DNA of 64,000 nt from Acinetobacter rongchengensis (lineage in GTDB: Bacteria > Pseudomonadota > Gammaproteobacteria > Pseudomonadales > Moraxellaceae), in NCBI RefSeq assembly GCF_003611475.1, contig NZ_RAXT01000002.1, positions 1-64,000 of the forward strand. The letters run 5' to 3'. Position numbers and translations under genes: made by a program. Every line of letters starts with the position of its first letter. Position 1 is the first letter of the stretch. This document shows, piece by piece, positions 19,034 to 28,452 of the stretch. The notes under the pieces were generated by a model, which made no database searches, was not told the DNA's origin, and saw only the letters and a program-made list of their open reading frames with translations.

Positions 19034-19091
19034 GCATCACCGGTCGCAATTTCGAAAGGCTCAAAGAGTACTCGAAATTGACCGATGATGC
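19034..19091 (-). promoter_or_regulatory. Long imperfect hairpin at the S10/spc operon junction
   Basis: The left arm (19034-19055, GCATCACCGGTC then GCAATTTCGA) pairs with the right arm (19072-19091, TCGAAATTGACC then GATGATGC). The stem is about 20 base pairs with one mismatch and a two-base bulge, over a 16-base loop. It fills most of the 91-base gap between rpsQ and rplN, the boundary between the S10 and spc operons. Only TTTT follows the stem on the minus strand, so it could be a weak attenuator or an RNA processing site. Confidence 0.6.
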
Positions 19092-19105
19092 AACAAGAAC
19101 GTTAA

Positions 19106-19363
19106 TTACTCAGCAGCAGCTTCAATAACTTCCACTAAAGTCCAAGCTTTAGTTTTTGAGATTGGGCGGCTTTCTTTGATGGTCACAACATCACCAGTTT
19201 TAGCTGTGTTGTTTTCATCATGAGCGTGTAATTTAGTTGAACGGCGGATTGATTTGCCATACAACGGGTGTTGAACGCGGCGTTCAATAAGTACAACAAT
19301 AGACTTGTCCATTTTGTCACTTACGACTTTGCCTGTTAACGTGCGAACTGTTTGCTCACTCAT
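19106..19363 (-). CDS. rpsQ: 30S ribosomal protein S17
   Basis: S17 is a primary 16S rRNA-binding protein with an OB fold. The 85-residue protein contains [18 protein letters not shown] and the H-P-L-Y-G-K signature. Its start overlaps the end of rpmC by four bases. It is the last gene of the S10 operon. Confidence 0.98.
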   Translation of the reverse strand: MSEQTVRTLTGKVVSDKMDKSIVVLIERRVQHPLYGKSIRRSTKLHAHDENNTAKTGDVVTIKESRPISKTKAWTLVEVIEAAAE

Positions 19364-19557
19364 TGTCCGTTCCCCTGTTTTTCGGTAAGGAGGGTCTTGA
19401 TACGAGCAATTGTCTTACGAGTAAGCGCAACTTCATGCGATTTACCCAATTGACCTGTTGCTTTCGCCATACGAAGACGGAATTGGTTAAGCTGTTGCTC
19501 ATCAAGCAAAGCTGTCAACTCTTCTACCGATTTTTCACGTAGATCTTTAGTTTTCAT
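19360..19557 (-). CDS. rpmC: 50S ribosomal protein L29
   Basis: L29 lies at the tunnel exit and helps dock SRP and trigger factor. The 65-residue helical protein begins [20 protein letters not shown] and contains the family motif L-G-K-S-H-E-V. It overlaps rplP by one base and rpsQ by four, so translation is coupled. Confidence 0.98.
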   Translation of the reverse strand: MKTKDLREKSVEELTALLDEQQLNQFRLRMAKATGQLGKSHEVALTRKTIARIKTLLTEKQGNGQ

Positions 19558-19970
19558 TACATCACCGTCTTAGTAACGATAGTGGTTTTAAATGGAAGCT
19601 TAGCCGCAGCAAGCGTAAACGCTTCGCGTGCCAATTCTTCACTAACACCATCCATTTCGTACAAGATCTTACCTGGTTTGATTTGGCAAACCCAGTATTC
19701 CACAGAACCTTTACCTTTACCCATACGAACTTCTAATGGTTTTTCAGTAATTGGTTTGTCTGGGAAAACACGGATAAAGATCTTACCACCACGTTTTACA
19801 CGACGGCTGATTGTACGACGTGCTGCTTCAATTTGACGAGCTGTCATTTGACCACGCTCAACAGATTTAAGTGCAATCGTACCGAAAGATACAGTGCTAC
19901 CGCGATGTGCTAGACCAGTATTACGGCCTTTTTGCACTTTACGGAATTTTGTACGCTTAGGTTGCAACAT
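19557..19970 (-). CDS. rplP: 50S ribosomal protein L16
   Basis: L16 helps accommodate A-site tRNA. The 137-residue protein begins [20 protein letters not shown] and contains [13 protein letters not shown]. The length is standard. It is three bases from rpsC. Confidence 0.98.
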   Translation of the reverse strand: MLQPKRTKFRKVQKGRNTGLAHRGSTVSFGTIALKSVERGQMTARQIEAARRTISRRVKRGGKIFIRVFPDKPITEKPLEVRMGKGKGSVEYWVCQIKPGKILYEMDGVSEELAREAFTLAAAKLPFKTTIVTKTVM

Positions 19971-19973
19971 GGA

Positions 19974-20726
19974 TTATTCTCCTTTTTCAGCAGAACGATC
20001 GTTGCGACGACCACGGCGCTCTTGACCTTCACCACGACCGCGACCACGTTTAGCTGGACGTTCTTCAGCAGGAGCAGGGTTCATGACTTGTTTCATGCCA
20101 CCTAAAATCTCACCACGGAAAATCCAAACTTTAACACCGATCGTACCGTAAGTAGTCTCTGCACGCATAGTTGCATAGTCGATATCAGCACGAAGTGTAT
20201 GTAAAGGTACACGACCTTCACGATACCATTCAGTACGTGCAATCTCTGCACCACCTAAACGACCAGATACTTCAACTTTGATACCTTTAGCACCAGCACG
20301 CATTGAGTTTTGTACCGCACGCTTCATAGCACGACGGAACATTACACGTTTCTCTAATTGAGAAGCAATTGCTTCAGCAACTAAACGAGCGTCTAAGTCT
20401 GGGCGATCGATTTCGTTGATGCTTACTTGCGCTGGCACACCCATAATTTGAGTAAGTTCACGCTGTAATTTTTCAATATCTTCGCCTTTTTTACCGATTA
20501 CGATACCTGGACGAGCAGTGCTAATTGTTACTTTAGCAGCGCCTGTAGGACGTTCGATAAGAATTTTGCTGACCATTGCGCTCTTAAGTTTTTTAGTTAA
20601 AAACTCACGAACCTGAAGATCTTTAAGCAAATATTCAGCGTATTGTTTCGGACTCGCATACCAGTTGGCGTTATGACGTTTTACAACACCAAGGCGGATA
20701 CCGATTGGATGAACCTTCTGACCCAT
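19974..20726 (-). CDS. rpsC: 30S ribosomal protein S3
   Basis: S3 lines the mRNA entry tunnel. The 250-residue protein begins [20 protein letters not shown] and has the KH motif [12 protein letters not shown]. It is about 17 residues longer than the E. coli protein, the extra being an Arg/Gly-rich tail (after residue 220). It lies one base from rplV. Confidence 0.98.
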   Translation of the reverse strand: MGQKVHPIGIRLGVVKRHNANWYASPKQYAEYLLKDLQVREFLTKKLKSAMVSKILIERPTGAAKVTISTARPGIVIGKKGEDIEKLQRELTQIMGVPAQVSINEIDRPDLDARLVAEAIASQLEKRVMFRRAMKRAVQNSMRAGAKGIKVEVSGRLGGAEIARTEWYREGRVPLHTLRADIDYATMRAETTYGTIGVKVWIFRGEILGGMKQVMNPAPAEERPAKRGRGRGEGQERRGRRNDRSAEKGE

Positions 20727-20727
20727 A

Positions 20728-21060
20728 TCAAACCCCTACCTTAACGGTAATGTGACAAGTACGCTTAGTAATACGATCTGCACGGCCTTTTGCACGTGGC
20801 ATAATACGTTTAAGGCTAGTGCCTTCATCAACGTAAATCGTAGTAACTTTAAGGTCGTCTACATCTAAACTGTTATTGTGTTCAGCGTTTGCAATTGCAG
20901 ATTCCAATGCTTTTTTAACCAAAACTGCAGCTTTTTTGTTGCTGAAGTTAAGAATATTAAGCGCGTGAGCAACAGATTTGCCACGGATTAGGTCTGCAAC
21001 CAAACGAGTTTTTTGTGCCGAGATAGCGGCACCGCGTAATTTAGCAGTAACTTCCATCAT
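20728..21060 (-). CDS. rplV: 50S ribosomal protein L22
   Basis: L22 lines the exit tunnel and is a known site of macrolide resistance mutations in other species. The 110-residue protein contains the conserved [10 protein letters not shown] and the tunnel loop region [11 protein letters not shown]. Two adjacent ATG codons (21060, 21057) follow AAGG; either could be used. Confidence 0.97.
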   Translation of the reverse strand: MMEVTAKLRGAAISAQKTRLVADLIRGKSVAHALNILNFSNKKAAVLVKKALESAIANAEHNNSLDVDDLKVTTIYVDEGTSLKRIMPRAKGRADRITKRTCHITVKVGV

Positions 21061-21066
21061 AGCACC

Positions 21067-21342
21067 TTAACGTTTAGACTTCTTGTCAACACCGTGACCA
21101 CGATAGGTACGAGTTGGCGCGAATTCACCAAGTTTGTGACCAACCATATGTTCAGATACGATCACTGGAACATGGTTACGGCCATTGTGTACAGAAATTG
21201 TTAAACCAACAAAATCCGGGAGGATCATCGAACGACGCGACCAAGTTTTGATCGGCTTACGGTTATTAGCCGCGATAGCCGCTTCAACCTTAGCGAACAA
21301 GTGCGCATCGACGAATGGGCCTTTTTTCAGAGAACGAGGCAT
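21067..21342 (-). CDS. rpsS: 30S ribosomal protein S19
   Basis: S19 lies in the 30S head with S13. The 91-residue protein begins [20 protein letters not shown] and contains H-N-G-R-N-H-V-P-V and K-L-G-E-F-A-P-T-R. It lies six bases before rplV. Confidence 0.98.
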   Translation of the reverse strand: MPRSLKKGPFVDAHLFAKVEAAIAANNRKPIKTWSRRSMILPDFVGLTISVHNGRNHVPVIVSEHMVGHKLGEFAPTRTYRGHGVDKKSKR

Positions 21343-21361
21343 TGTCAGATTCCTTTACTTG

Positions 21362-22186
21362 TTACTTAACGCGACGGTCGCGAATGATCATCTTAGTCGT
21401 ACGCTTGTTGGTACGTGTCTTGTACCCTTTAGCTTTTTGACCCCATGGGCTTACAGGTTGAATACCTTTGTTACGCCCTTCACCACCACCATGTGGATGG
21501 TCTACTGGGTTCATCGCCATACCACGAACGGTAGGACGAACGCCACGCCAGCGTGATGCACCTGCTTTACCAAGTGAACGAAGGTTGCTTTCTGAGTTAG
21601 ACACTTCACCTAACACAGCACGGCATTCAACATGTACTTTACGCATTTCACCAGAACGTAAACGAACGATAGCGTAAGAACCGTCACGACCTAACAATTG
21701 AGCAGAAGTACCAGCAGAACGCACTAATTGTGCACCCTTACCAATTTTAAGCTCGATGTTATGTAGTGTAGAACCGATTGGCATATTACGAAGCGGTAAG
21801 CAGTTACCTGGACGAATTGGAGCATCGTTACCAGACTGTACTTTATCACCAGCACGTAAACCTTTAGGAGCAATGATATAACGACGCTCACCATCAGCAT
21901 AAAGAACTAATGCAATATGTGATGTACGGTTAGGATCGTATTCAATACGCTCAACTACAGCAGGAATGCCATCTTTGTTACGTTTAAAGTCAACGATACG
22001 ATAGTGTTGCTTATGACCACCACCAACGTGACGAGTCGTAATGTGACCGTTGTTATTACGACCACCAGTACGTTTTTTAGCTTCAACCAACGGCGAATAA
22101 GGCGCACCTTTGTGAAGATGGTCGTGAACGACTTTCTCTACAAAGCGACGTCCTGGAGACGTTGGCTTACATTTTTGAATTGGCAT
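21362..22186 (-). CDS. rplB: 50S ribosomal protein L2
   Basis: L2 is essential for subunit joining and near the peptidyl transferase centre. The 274-residue protein contains the signature [12 protein letters not shown] with the conserved histidine and a basic C-terminal tail. The length is standard. Confidence 0.98.
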   Translation of the reverse strand: MPIQKCKPTSPGRRFVEKVVHDHLHKGAPYSPLVEAKKRTGGRNNNGHITTRHVGGGHKQHYRIVDFKRNKDGIPAVVERIEYDPNRTSHIALVLYADGERRYIIAPKGLRAGDKVQSGNDAPIRPGNCLPLRNMPIGSTLHNIELKIGKGAQLVRSAGTSAQLLGRDGSYAIVRLRSGEMRKVHVECRAVLGEVSNSESNLRSLGKAGASRWRGVRPTVRGMAMNPVDHPHGGGEGRNKGIQPVSPWGQKAKGYKTRTNKRTTKMIIRDRRVK

Positions 22187-22197
22187 AATTTTCGTCC

Positions 22198-22518
22198 TTA
22201 TTCCGCTGCGCTTTCAGCGGTATCGCCCAAGTCAGCCATTTCAACATCTTGGCCAGCTTTCAGGGTGACGTATGCTTTTTTAACATCAGAACGACGTCCT
22301 AATGTTTTACCAAAGCGCTTAGTCTTACCTTTAGTGATAGTCGTGTTAACTTTAACAACTTCCACACCAAATAATTGTTCTACTGCTTTTTTGATTTCAA
22401 GCTTGTTTGCATCTAGTGCAACTTTAAACACTTGAACACCAGCAGTTTCACCTAAAACTTGTGCTTTTTCTGAAAAAACAGGTCCTTTTAGGACTTGATA
22501 GATACGTTCGTTGTTCAT
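22198..22518 (-). CDS. rplW: 50S ribosomal protein L23
   Basis: L23 is the main docking site for trigger factor and SRP. The 106-residue protein contains G-P-V-F-S-E-K-A and [11 protein letters not shown]. Its start overlaps the end of rplD by four bases (ATGA), which suggests translational coupling. Confidence 0.98.
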   Translation of the reverse strand: MNNERIYQVLKGPVFSEKAQVLGETAGVQVFKVALDANKLEIKKAVEQLFGVEVVKVNTTITKGKTKRFGKTLGRRSDVKKAYVTLKAGQDVEMADLGDTAESAAE

Positions 22519-23117
22519 CCGAGTTCTACCTCAATTTTCTTAGCAGCAGCAACAGACATAACAACTTTATCGAACGCAATCAAACCAACAGGATCGATCC
22601 CAGCAGCATCAACCACATCAACGTGTGGAAGGTTACGAGCAGCTAAATATAGATTTTCATCTACAGCTTCTGTAACGATTAATGCGCGAGTAGCGTTCAA
22701 GCCGTTAAGTTTTGCAAGCAACTCTTTAGTCTTAGGCGCTTCAACAGCAAACTCTTCAACTAATACAAGACGATCTTGGCGAACAAGTTCAGCTAAGATA
22801 CATTGCATTGCACCGCGGTACATTTTACGGTTAACTTTTTGAGACCAATCTTGTGGACGAGCAGCAAAAGTTTTACCACCACCAACCCAGATTGGGCTAC
22901 GAATAGAACCCGCACGAGCTCGACCAGTACCTTTTTGACGGAATGGTTTTTTACCACCGCCAGAAACGTCTGCACGTGATTTTTGAGCTTTAGAACCTTG
23001 ACGACCACCAGCTAAGTAAGCTGTAACAACTTGGTGTACAAGAGCTTCATTAAAATCACGACCGAAAGCTACTTCTGATAATTCAACAGCAGAGCCGGAA
23101 ACAGTTTTTAAATTCAC
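22515..23117 (-). CDS. rplD: 50S ribosomal protein L4
   Basis: L4 lines the exit tunnel and in E. coli represses the S10 operon through its leader. The 200-residue protein has the tunnel loop [15 protein letters not shown] and the W-V-G-G-G segment. It lies 11 bases after rplC. Confidence 0.98.
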   Translation of the reverse strand: MNLKTVSGSAVELSEVAFGRDFNEALVHQVVTAYLAGGRQGSKAQKSRADVSGGGKKPFRQKGTGRARAGSIRSPIWVGGGKTFAARPQDWSQKVNRKMYRGAMQCILAELVRQDRLVLVEEFAVEAPKTKELLAKLNGLNATRALIVTEAVDENLYLAARNLPHVDVVDAAGIDPVGLIAFDKVVMSVAAAKKIEVELG

Positions 23118-23128
23118 GTTATTTCCCC

Positions 23129-23767
23129 TCAGGCCTTGATCGTAGGACGAACGATAACGTCGCCACCAGTAGCACCAGGAATCGCACCTTTAACAACAAG
23201 AACTGAACGTTCTGCGTCGATAGATACAATTTCAAGACCTTGCACTGTTACGCGTTCAGCACCTAAATGGCCAGCCATTTTTTTGCCTTTGAAAACGCGA
23301 CCAGGAGTCTGGTTTTGACCTGTAGAACCTAAAACACGGTGAGATACAGAGTTACCATGTGTAGCATCTTGCGTACGGAAGTTCCAACGCTTAACACCAC
23401 CTTGGAAACCTTTACCTTTTGATTGTCCAGTTACGTCAACAATTTGACCGACTGTAAACAAATCTACACCGATAGTTCCACCAATTTCACGACCTTCAAG
23501 ATCAGCTTCTGTTGCACGGAATTCGCTAACCAAACGACCAGCAGCAACACCAGCTTTCGCAAAGTGACCTTTCTGAGCATTTGTTACGCGAGATTCGCGA
23601 CGTTCACCAGTAGTGATTTGAATCGCTTGATAACCATCAGTTTCAAGCGTTTTGATTTGAGTGATACGGTTAGGATCAACCTCAATCACTGTTACAGGTA
23701 CAGAAACACCAGCATCTGTAAAGATACGTGTCATACCGCACTTGCGACCGACTAAACCAATAGCCAT
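23129..23767 (-). CDS. rplC: 50S ribosomal protein L3
   Basis: L3 is an early assembly protein close to the peptidyl transferase centre. The protein begins [20 protein letters not shown] and contains [12 protein letters not shown] with the conserved Gln that PrmB methylates in other species. An ATG two codons upstream exists, but AGAGG has the right spacing (nine bases) only for the ATG at 23767. The protein has 212 residues. Confidence 0.98.
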   Translation of the reverse strand: MAIGLVGRKCGMTRIFTDAGVSVPVTVIEVDPNRITQIKTLETDGYQAIQITTGERRESRVTNAQKGHFAKAGVAAGRLVSEFRATEADLEGREIGGTIGVDLFTVGQIVDVTGQSKGKGFQGGVKRWNFRTQDATHGNSVSHRVLGSTGQNQTPGRVFKGKKMAGHLGAERVTVQGLEIVSIDAERSVLVVKGAIPGATGGDVIVRPTIKA

Positions 23768-23826
23768 GTGCATAAACCTCTAAAAAAGCGGCCTAATTAA
23801 CTTAGAGCGTTAATTAACCGAAAGCC

Positions 23827-24138
23827 TTAACCCAATGCGATCTGAACATCAACACCAGCTGCAAGATCCAATTTCATCAATGCATCTACAGTTTTGTCTG
23901 TAGGTTGAACGATATCGATCAAACGTTTGTATGTGCGGATTTCATATTGGTCACGCGCATCTTTGTTTACGTGTGGTGATGTCAAAACGTTAAAACGTTC
24001 GATGCGAGTAGGCATCGGGATAGGACCACAAACTTGTGCGCCAGTACGTTTTGCTGTTTCTACGATCTCTTGAGAAGATTGATCAATTAAACGATGATCA
24101 AAAGACTTAAGACGGATACGAATTCTCTGGTTAGACAT
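23827..24138 (-). CDS. rpsJ: 30S ribosomal protein S10
   Basis: S10 is a 30S head protein and also the NusE transcription factor. The 103-residue protein begins [20 protein letters not shown] and contains G-P-I-P-M-P-T and [10 protein letters not shown]. The start at 24138 is chosen over an in-frame ATG at 24174 because it gives the family N-terminus and has GGAG nine bases upstream. It is the first gene of the S10 operon. Confidence 0.98.
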   Translation of the reverse strand: MSNQRIRIRLKSFDHRLIDQSSQEIVETAKRTGAQVCGPIPMPTRIERFNVLTSPHVNKDARDQYEIRTYKRLIDIVQPTDKTVDALMKLDLAAGVDVQIALG

Positions 24139-24194
24139 ACCAGTTAACTCCAAGCCAAATATATAAAGAATCACCCTTGACGCATCTCACCCCA

Positions 24195-24284
24195 CTAAAT
24201 AAGGCAAGTGTCAAAGGCAGTGAAAATCACTAAGGTCATGATCGATGCCACGACTGTAACGATCTGGATGACTTTCTTCGCCAT
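24195..24284 (-). CDS. Putative 29-residue hydrophobic leader peptide of the S10 operon
   Basis: In the rpsJ leader an ORF of 29 codons begins MAKKVIQIVTVVASIMTLVI and continues with F-T-A-F-D-T-C-L-I, then TAG. It reads as a positively charged start followed by one membrane-spanning stretch. AAGGGG lies four to eight bases before the ATG, so translation is plausible. An overlapping ATG four bases earlier (24288) opens a hydrophilic 25-residue frame but sits directly on the AAGGGG. The ORF is promoter-proximal and ends 57 bases before rpsJ. I do not know a described counterpart. It may be a small membrane protein, a leader peptide that controls the operon, or chance. Confidence 0.5.
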   Translation of the reverse strand: MAKKVIQIVTVVASIMTLVIFTAFDTCLI

Positions 24285-24289
24285 CCATC

Positions 24290-24306
24290 CCCTTCATATC
24301 GAAGGG
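24290..24306 (-). promoter_or_regulatory. Hairpin at the 5' end of the S10 mRNA covering a ribosome binding site
   Basis: CCCTTC (24301-24306) and GAAGGG (24290-24295) form a perfect six-base stem with a five-base loop. From the promoter spacing the transcript should begin within a base or two of this hairpin. The second arm is the ribosome binding site of the putative leader peptide, so folding would hide it. Confidence 0.5.
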
Positions 24307-24312
24307 TCGCTC

Positions 24313-24341
24313 ATTATAACGATTGTTTAACAGTTAAGCAA
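24313..24341 (-). promoter_or_regulatory. Sigma70 promoter of the S10 operon
   Basis: On the minus strand -35 TTGCTT (24336-24341) is followed after 17 bases by a perfect -10 TATAAT (24313-24318). The predicted start is near 24306, giving a leader of about 170 bases before rpsJ. Confidence 0.75.
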
Positions 24342-24413
24342 ATGAATTTAGCCCTTTTCATCTATTTTAAATAATTTATTGTTAATCAAGATGTTTATGT
24401 TTTAAACGACTAT

Positions 24414-25139
24414 TTATGTTCGAAGTACATAATCAATCGCATTGTTTAATAGCTCATTTCCACATAAGTAATCGGATTTTTGTGAGGTTTTTAATGTATT
24501 TAAAGATTGGAGGTGAGTTTCGCTGAACACCATATCGTTTTCTTCATGCTCTATAAATATTTTTAAGCTATGTGGGGTAATTTCCGGATGAAATTGAAAA
24601 CCTAATACATTCTTTCCAATTTGATAAAGCTGATTGGGACAGACCTGATTCTCTGCTAAACGAATCGCACCTTTTGGAATATCAAAAGTTTCACTATGCC
24701 ATTGCATAACTTTAAACTCATTTGGCAGCTGAAAATATTCATCAGGTACATAGTCACTTTTATTGACCAATGTCCACCCCAACTCTTGTATAGGATTGCG
24801 CCTGACATTCGCACCCAAGGCATTGGCTATCAGCTGTCCACCTAAGCATAATCCTATCGCAGGCTTTTCTTGTGCTAAATAACGTCTAATCCATCGTTTT
24901 TCTACTTTTAACCATGGGTAGTTCGCTTCATCATTTACACTCATTTCACCGCCCATGATGATGAGTAAGTCTACCTCATTGACATGAGGTAAGGCTTCTA
25001 TATCCAGTTGTGAATCCGTTGGTAAAGCAAAAAATTCTGTTGCAGTAATTTCAGCATCCATTGCTTTTAAATGTTCAAAACAACTTCCAAAACCTTCACC
25101 TGCAATATGTTGAAAATAATGCACTTTAAGCTTTTTCAT
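24414..25139 (-). CDS. Class I glutamine amidotransferase-like protein
   Basis: This 241-residue protein has the class I GATase fold found in the GMP synthase glutaminase domain. The catalytic triad is visible: Cys98 in G-L-C-L-G-G-Q, His184 and Glu186 in F-Q-F-H-P-E. The oxyanion region reads I-I-M-G-G-E-M-S-V-N-D. No synthetase domain is attached and the acceptor substrate is unknown; gamma-glutamyl hydrolysis of a small molecule is an alternative. The start at 25139 follows AGGTGAGAAG, so an upstream in-frame start at 25190 is rejected. It is divergent from the next gene. Confidence 0.85.
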   Translation of the reverse strand: MKKLKVHYFQHIAGEGFGSCFEHLKAMDAEITATEFFALPTDSQLDIEALPHVNEVDLLIIMGGEMSVNDEANYPWLKVEKRWIRRYLAQEKPAIGLCLGGQLIANALGANVRRNPIQELGWTLVNKSDYVPDEYFQLPNEFKVMQWHSETFDIPKGAIRLAENQVCPNQLYQIGKNVLGFQFHPEITPHSLKIFIEHEENDMVFSETHLQSLNTLKTSQKSDYLCGNELLNNAIDYVLRT

Positions 25140-25320
25140 CTTCTCACCTATTCTTGTTGTATCGCTTACGCTCAAAAATCTAAAAACCACAAAGTGATAA
25201 ATGCAAAAATGAAGCCAATATCAATTTTAGTGATGAATTTTCACAAATTATTGCTTTTCGCATTGCAATGATTATGTTTTGCTTATAACAACTCTTTATT
25301 GCCCTTTTTTGAGTAATCTT

Positions 25321-26505
25321 GTGAAATTAAATCCGCAAACTGCGTTAATTCATGCACCCCGCAAAGCGCCTCAATATATAAATACGATTCAAGCTCCCTT
25401 ATTTCGTGCATCAACGATCATTTTTGAAAATACAGATGCACTATTTAATCGCCATTGGACGGATGATTATGACTATAGTTATGGCACACACGGCACACCA
25501 ACCACCTACACTTTAGCTGACAGTATTGCTCAGATTGAAGGTGGAAAATATTGTCTACTGACACCCAGCGGCTTATCTGCGATTAATTTGGTGAATTCCT
25601 GTTTTTTAAATCATGGTGATGAAGTTTGGGTTGCGGATAATATTTACGGACCGAACATGGAACATCTGCGTAATCTCGAAAAACGCTACGGGATCACAGT
25701 TAAAGTGTATAACCCTATAGATGTAGCATCATTTCAGCCGTCAGAACATGCGAAACTGATTTGGTTAGAAGCCGCTGGTTCTGTAACTTTAGAATTTCCC
25801 GATTTAATCAATTTCGTCAAGAAAGCCAAAGCTCACAATGTGCTAACGGCGTTGGATAATACTTGGGGTGCAGGTTTAGCTTTTAATGCTTTTGATTTTA
25901 GTGCTGAACATTTAGCTGTAGATATTTCTGCGCATGCACTGACCAAGTATCCAAGTGGTGGTGGTGATATTTTAATGGGTTCAGTGGTCACCCATCATAA
26001 AAGCTTACATCAACAATTATTACGTATGCATGCCATTCAAGGCATTGCGATTTCAGGTGATGACGCCGCACAAGTGCAACGAAGCTTAGCCAGTATGCAA
26101 ATCCGTTATCAACATCAATCGCAAAGTGCGTTAAAAATTTTAAACTGGCTCAAAACCCAAGATGCTTTCGCTCAGGTTTTGCACCCTGCCGATCCAGACA
26201 ATATCAGTCATGACTTTTGGAAACAAACCTGTCTGACAGAACAAAGTGCAGGTTTAGTCAGCGTCATTTTCAAAGCGACATATGATTTAGCAGCTATTCG
26301 TCAATTTTGTGATCATTTAAAATTATTTAAATTAGGTTTTAGTTGGGGCGGTCCAGTCAGTTTGGCAATGTTATACAATCTGAACGAGATGCGACATACA
26401 GAACAAGCTCATTTAAAACCAGGCTTGTTGGTCCGCTTTTGTATCGGCTTGGAAGATGCGGATGATTTGATTCAAGATATTAAAAATGCTTTAGAAGCAA
26501 TTTAA
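25321..26505 (+). CDS. metC: Cystathionine beta-lyase-like PLP enzyme
   Basis: A Cys/Met metabolism PLP-dependent enzyme of 394 residues, fold type I, probably cleaving cystathionine to homocysteine. The PLP lysine is Lys209 in A-L-T-K-Y-P-S-G-G-G-D; the cofactor-binding Y-S-Y-G-T-H-G-T-P-T and L-D-N-T-W-G-A-G segments are clear. The C-terminal G-L-E-D-A-D-D-L-I is typical. A GTG start at 25321, giving V/M-K-L-N-P-Q-T-A-L-I-H, is preferred to the upstream in-frame ATG at 25279 because the conserved sequence begins there; the ribosome binding site (GAG) is weak. A gamma-synthase or sulfhydrylase role cannot be excluded. Confidence 0.85.
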   Translation: MKLNPQTALIHAPRKAPQYINTIQAPLFRASTIIFENTDALFNRHWTDDYDYSYGTHGTPTTYTLADSIAQIEGGKYCLLTPSGLSAINLVNSCFLNHGDEVWVADNIYGPNMEHLRNLEKRYGITVKVYNPIDVASFQPSEHAKLIWLEAAGSVTLEFPDLINFVKKAKAHNVLTALDNTWGAGLAFNAFDFSAEHLAVDISAHALTKYPSGGGDILMGSVVTHHKSLHQQLLRMHAIQGIAISGDDAAQVQRSLASMQIRYQHQSQSALKILNWLKTQDAFAQVLHPADPDNISHDFWKQTCLTEQSAGLVSVIFKATYDLAAIRQFCDHLKLFKLGFSWGGPVSLAMLYNLNEMRHTEQAHLKPGLLVRFCIGLEDADDLIQDIKNALEAI

Positions 26506-26541
26506 GTTAAATGTATTGAGCACTGAAACCTCAAAATATCT

Positions 26542-26579
26542 GCATAGCAATCTTCGAACTTGTAACAGGTTTGCTATGC
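26542..26579. repeat. Inverted repeat downstream of metC-like gene
   Basis: GCATAGCAA and TTGCTATGC form a perfect nine-base stem with a 20-base loop, 37 bases past the stop codon. There is no T run, so it may be a weak terminator or an mRNA-stabilising hairpin. Confidence 0.5.
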
Positions 26580-26778
26580 GGAGCTTTACTAAAATACATA
26601 TCTTGTTAGCCAACCGCATTTAAACCAATAAATGTGTTGAGTTCGATCCAAAATTTCAACAATGAAAACAGATTTACAACACCATCATTTCATGCAATTT
26701 TGTATAACGAACATGATATAAAAACTGAGTATGCTTCACTCAAACAAAAGCACTCGAATTAAAGCTATAGGAATAAAA

Positions 26779-28350
26779 ATGGGTACACCAATCGTCATTG
26801 CAAAGAAAACTTCAGATACCACACAAGATATTGTTTTACATTCACAATTTGCCAATCGCCATGGTTTAATTGCAGGTGCAACAGGAACAGGTAAAACCAT
26901 TACCTTAAAAGTACTCGCAGAAAGTTTTTCACGTATAGGTGTTCCTGTTTTTTTAGCCGATGCTAAAGGTGATGTATCCAGTATTGCCAAAGCGGGTTCA
27001 AGCAGCCCTAAATTTGAAGAACGTATTAAAAGCTTAGGGGTTGAAAATGTTCCTTTTGCAGCTTCACCCACGATATTTTGGGATTTATTTGGTGAACAAG
27101 GGCATCCTATTCGCACCACGATTTCTGAAATTGGACCATTACTTTTAGCGCAAATGCTAAATTTAAATGACACTCAAGAAGGTGTACTTTCAGCAGTCTT
27201 CCGTGTTGCAGATGATCAAGGCTTATTGCTGATTGATTTTAAAGATCTCAAAGCTATGCTGACCTACGTCAGTGAAAATGCAGCTGCATTAAAAGCAGAA
27301 TATGGCAACCTTTCACCTGCTAGTTTGGGTGCAATTCAACGCAACTTACTGGCTTTAGGTGATCAAGGTGGTGAACGCTTCTTTGGCGAGCCAAGCTTGG
27401 ATATTATGGATTTTATTCAAACGGATTCAAATGGTCATGGTTATATCAACCTACTCGCTGCTGATAAGTTAATGAATACCCCTAAACTTTATGCAACATT
27501 CTTACTATGGATGCTTTCAGAACTGTTTGAAAAGCTACCTGAAGTTGGTGATATGGATAAACCAAAACTGGTGTTTTTCTTCGATGAAGCACATTTATTG
27601 TTTGATAATGCCAGCCCTGCCCTTCAAGAAAAAATTCAACAAGTTGTACGCTTAATCCGCTCGAAAGGCGTGGGTATTTATTTCATTAGCCAAAGCCCAT
27701 TGGATATTCCTGAAGATGTACTTGGACAATTGGGTAATCGTGTACAACACGCTTTACGTGCATTTACACCCAAAGATCAAAAAGCAGTAAAAACGGCGGC
27801 CGATACTTTCCGTGCAAATCCTGAATTTAAAGTTGATCAAGCCATTACTGAACTTGCTGTCGGTGAAGCGTTGATTAGCTGCCTAGATGAGCAAGGTACA
27901 CCACAAATTGTAGAACGCGCAATGGTGATGCCGCCCTATTCAGCTTTTAACCCAATCACATTAGATGAACGTAAGGCACTGATGGCACAAAGTATTGTCG
28001 CAGGTGTCTATGACAAAGAAGTTGATCGTGACAGTGCTTATGAAATGCTACAACGTAAAGTTTCTGATAATACGCAACAACAGATTGCCTTTGAAGCTGC
28101 TGCACAACAAGCTAAACAACTTGAAGAAATGGCAAAGTTTCAAGCCAAACAACAAGAAGCTTTAAATAAAGAACAAGAACGTGCTGCCAAAGCTCAGCAA
28201 AAAGAGGAAGAAAAAGCCGCAGCTGCACGCGCCAAAATGGCTCAAGATGTGATTGGCACTTTTGCGAAGAGTGCAGCACGCAGTCTAGGTGGTTCAACTG
28301 GACAAAAAATTGTTCGAGGCTTATTAGGCTCATTGTTTGGAAAACGTTAA
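26779..28350 (+). CDS. yjgR: HerA-like ATPase, DUF853 family (YjgR)
   Basis: This 523-residue P-loop ATPase belongs to the HerA/FtsK-like group. Walker A G-A-T-G-T-G-K-T is at 33-40 and Walker [10 protein letters not shown] near 269. [12 protein letters not shown] and a Q-S-P-L-D-I-P segment follow. Residues about 425-495 form an Ala/Gln/Lys/Glu-rich coiled coil, and the end has [20 protein letters not shown]. The cellular role of the family is not established; DNA translocation is inferred from HerA. The start at 26779 follows AGGAATAAAA; the in-frame ATG at 26731 is less likely. Confidence 0.88.
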   Translation: MGTPIVIAKKTSDTTQDIVLHSQFANRHGLIAGATGTGKTITLKVLAESFSRIGVPVFLADAKGDVSSIAKAGSSSPKFEERIKSLGVENVPFAASPTIFWDLFGEQGHPIRTTISEIGPLLLAQMLNLNDTQEGVLSAVFRVADDQGLLLIDFKDLKAMLTYVSENAAALKAEYGNLSPASLGAIQRNLLALGDQGGERFFGEPSLDIMDFIQTDSNGHGYINLLAADKLMNTPKLYATFLLWMLSELFEKLPEVGDMDKPKLVFFFDEAHLLFDNASPALQEKIQQVVRLIRSKGVGIYFISQSPLDIPEDVLGQLGNRVQHALRAFTPKDQKAVKTAADTFRANPEFKVDQAITELAVGEALISCLDEQGTPQIVERAMVMPPYSAFNPITLDERKALMAQSIVAGVYDKEVDRDSAYEMLQRKVSDNTQQQIAFEAAAQQAKQLEEMAKFQAKQQEALNKEQERAAKAQQKEEEKAAAARAKMAQDVIGTFAKSAARSLGGSTGQKIVRGLLGSLFGKR

Positions 28351-28373
28351 GAACGATTAACACCTCCAACACA

Positions 28374-28414
28374 AACATTCTGCTGATCATGTACTACATT
28401 TTCAGCAGAATGTT
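28374..28414. terminator. Perfect inverted repeat between convergent yjgR and ytfE
   Basis: AACATTCTGCTGA and TCAGCAGAATGTT form a perfect 13-base stem with a 15-base loop, between two genes that converge. No strong T run follows on either side. A bidirectional transcription end is the likely role. Confidence 0.55.
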
Positions 28415-28452
28415 GCAATGTACCGCCACTTTAGCCAAGGAAAAGACACCGT

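Noticed and set aside
24214-24288. Alternative 25-codon leader ORF starting at 24288
   Set aside because: Its ATG is directly attached to the AAGGGG ribosome binding site with no spacing, and the peptide is not distinctive. The overlapping 29-codon frame fits better.
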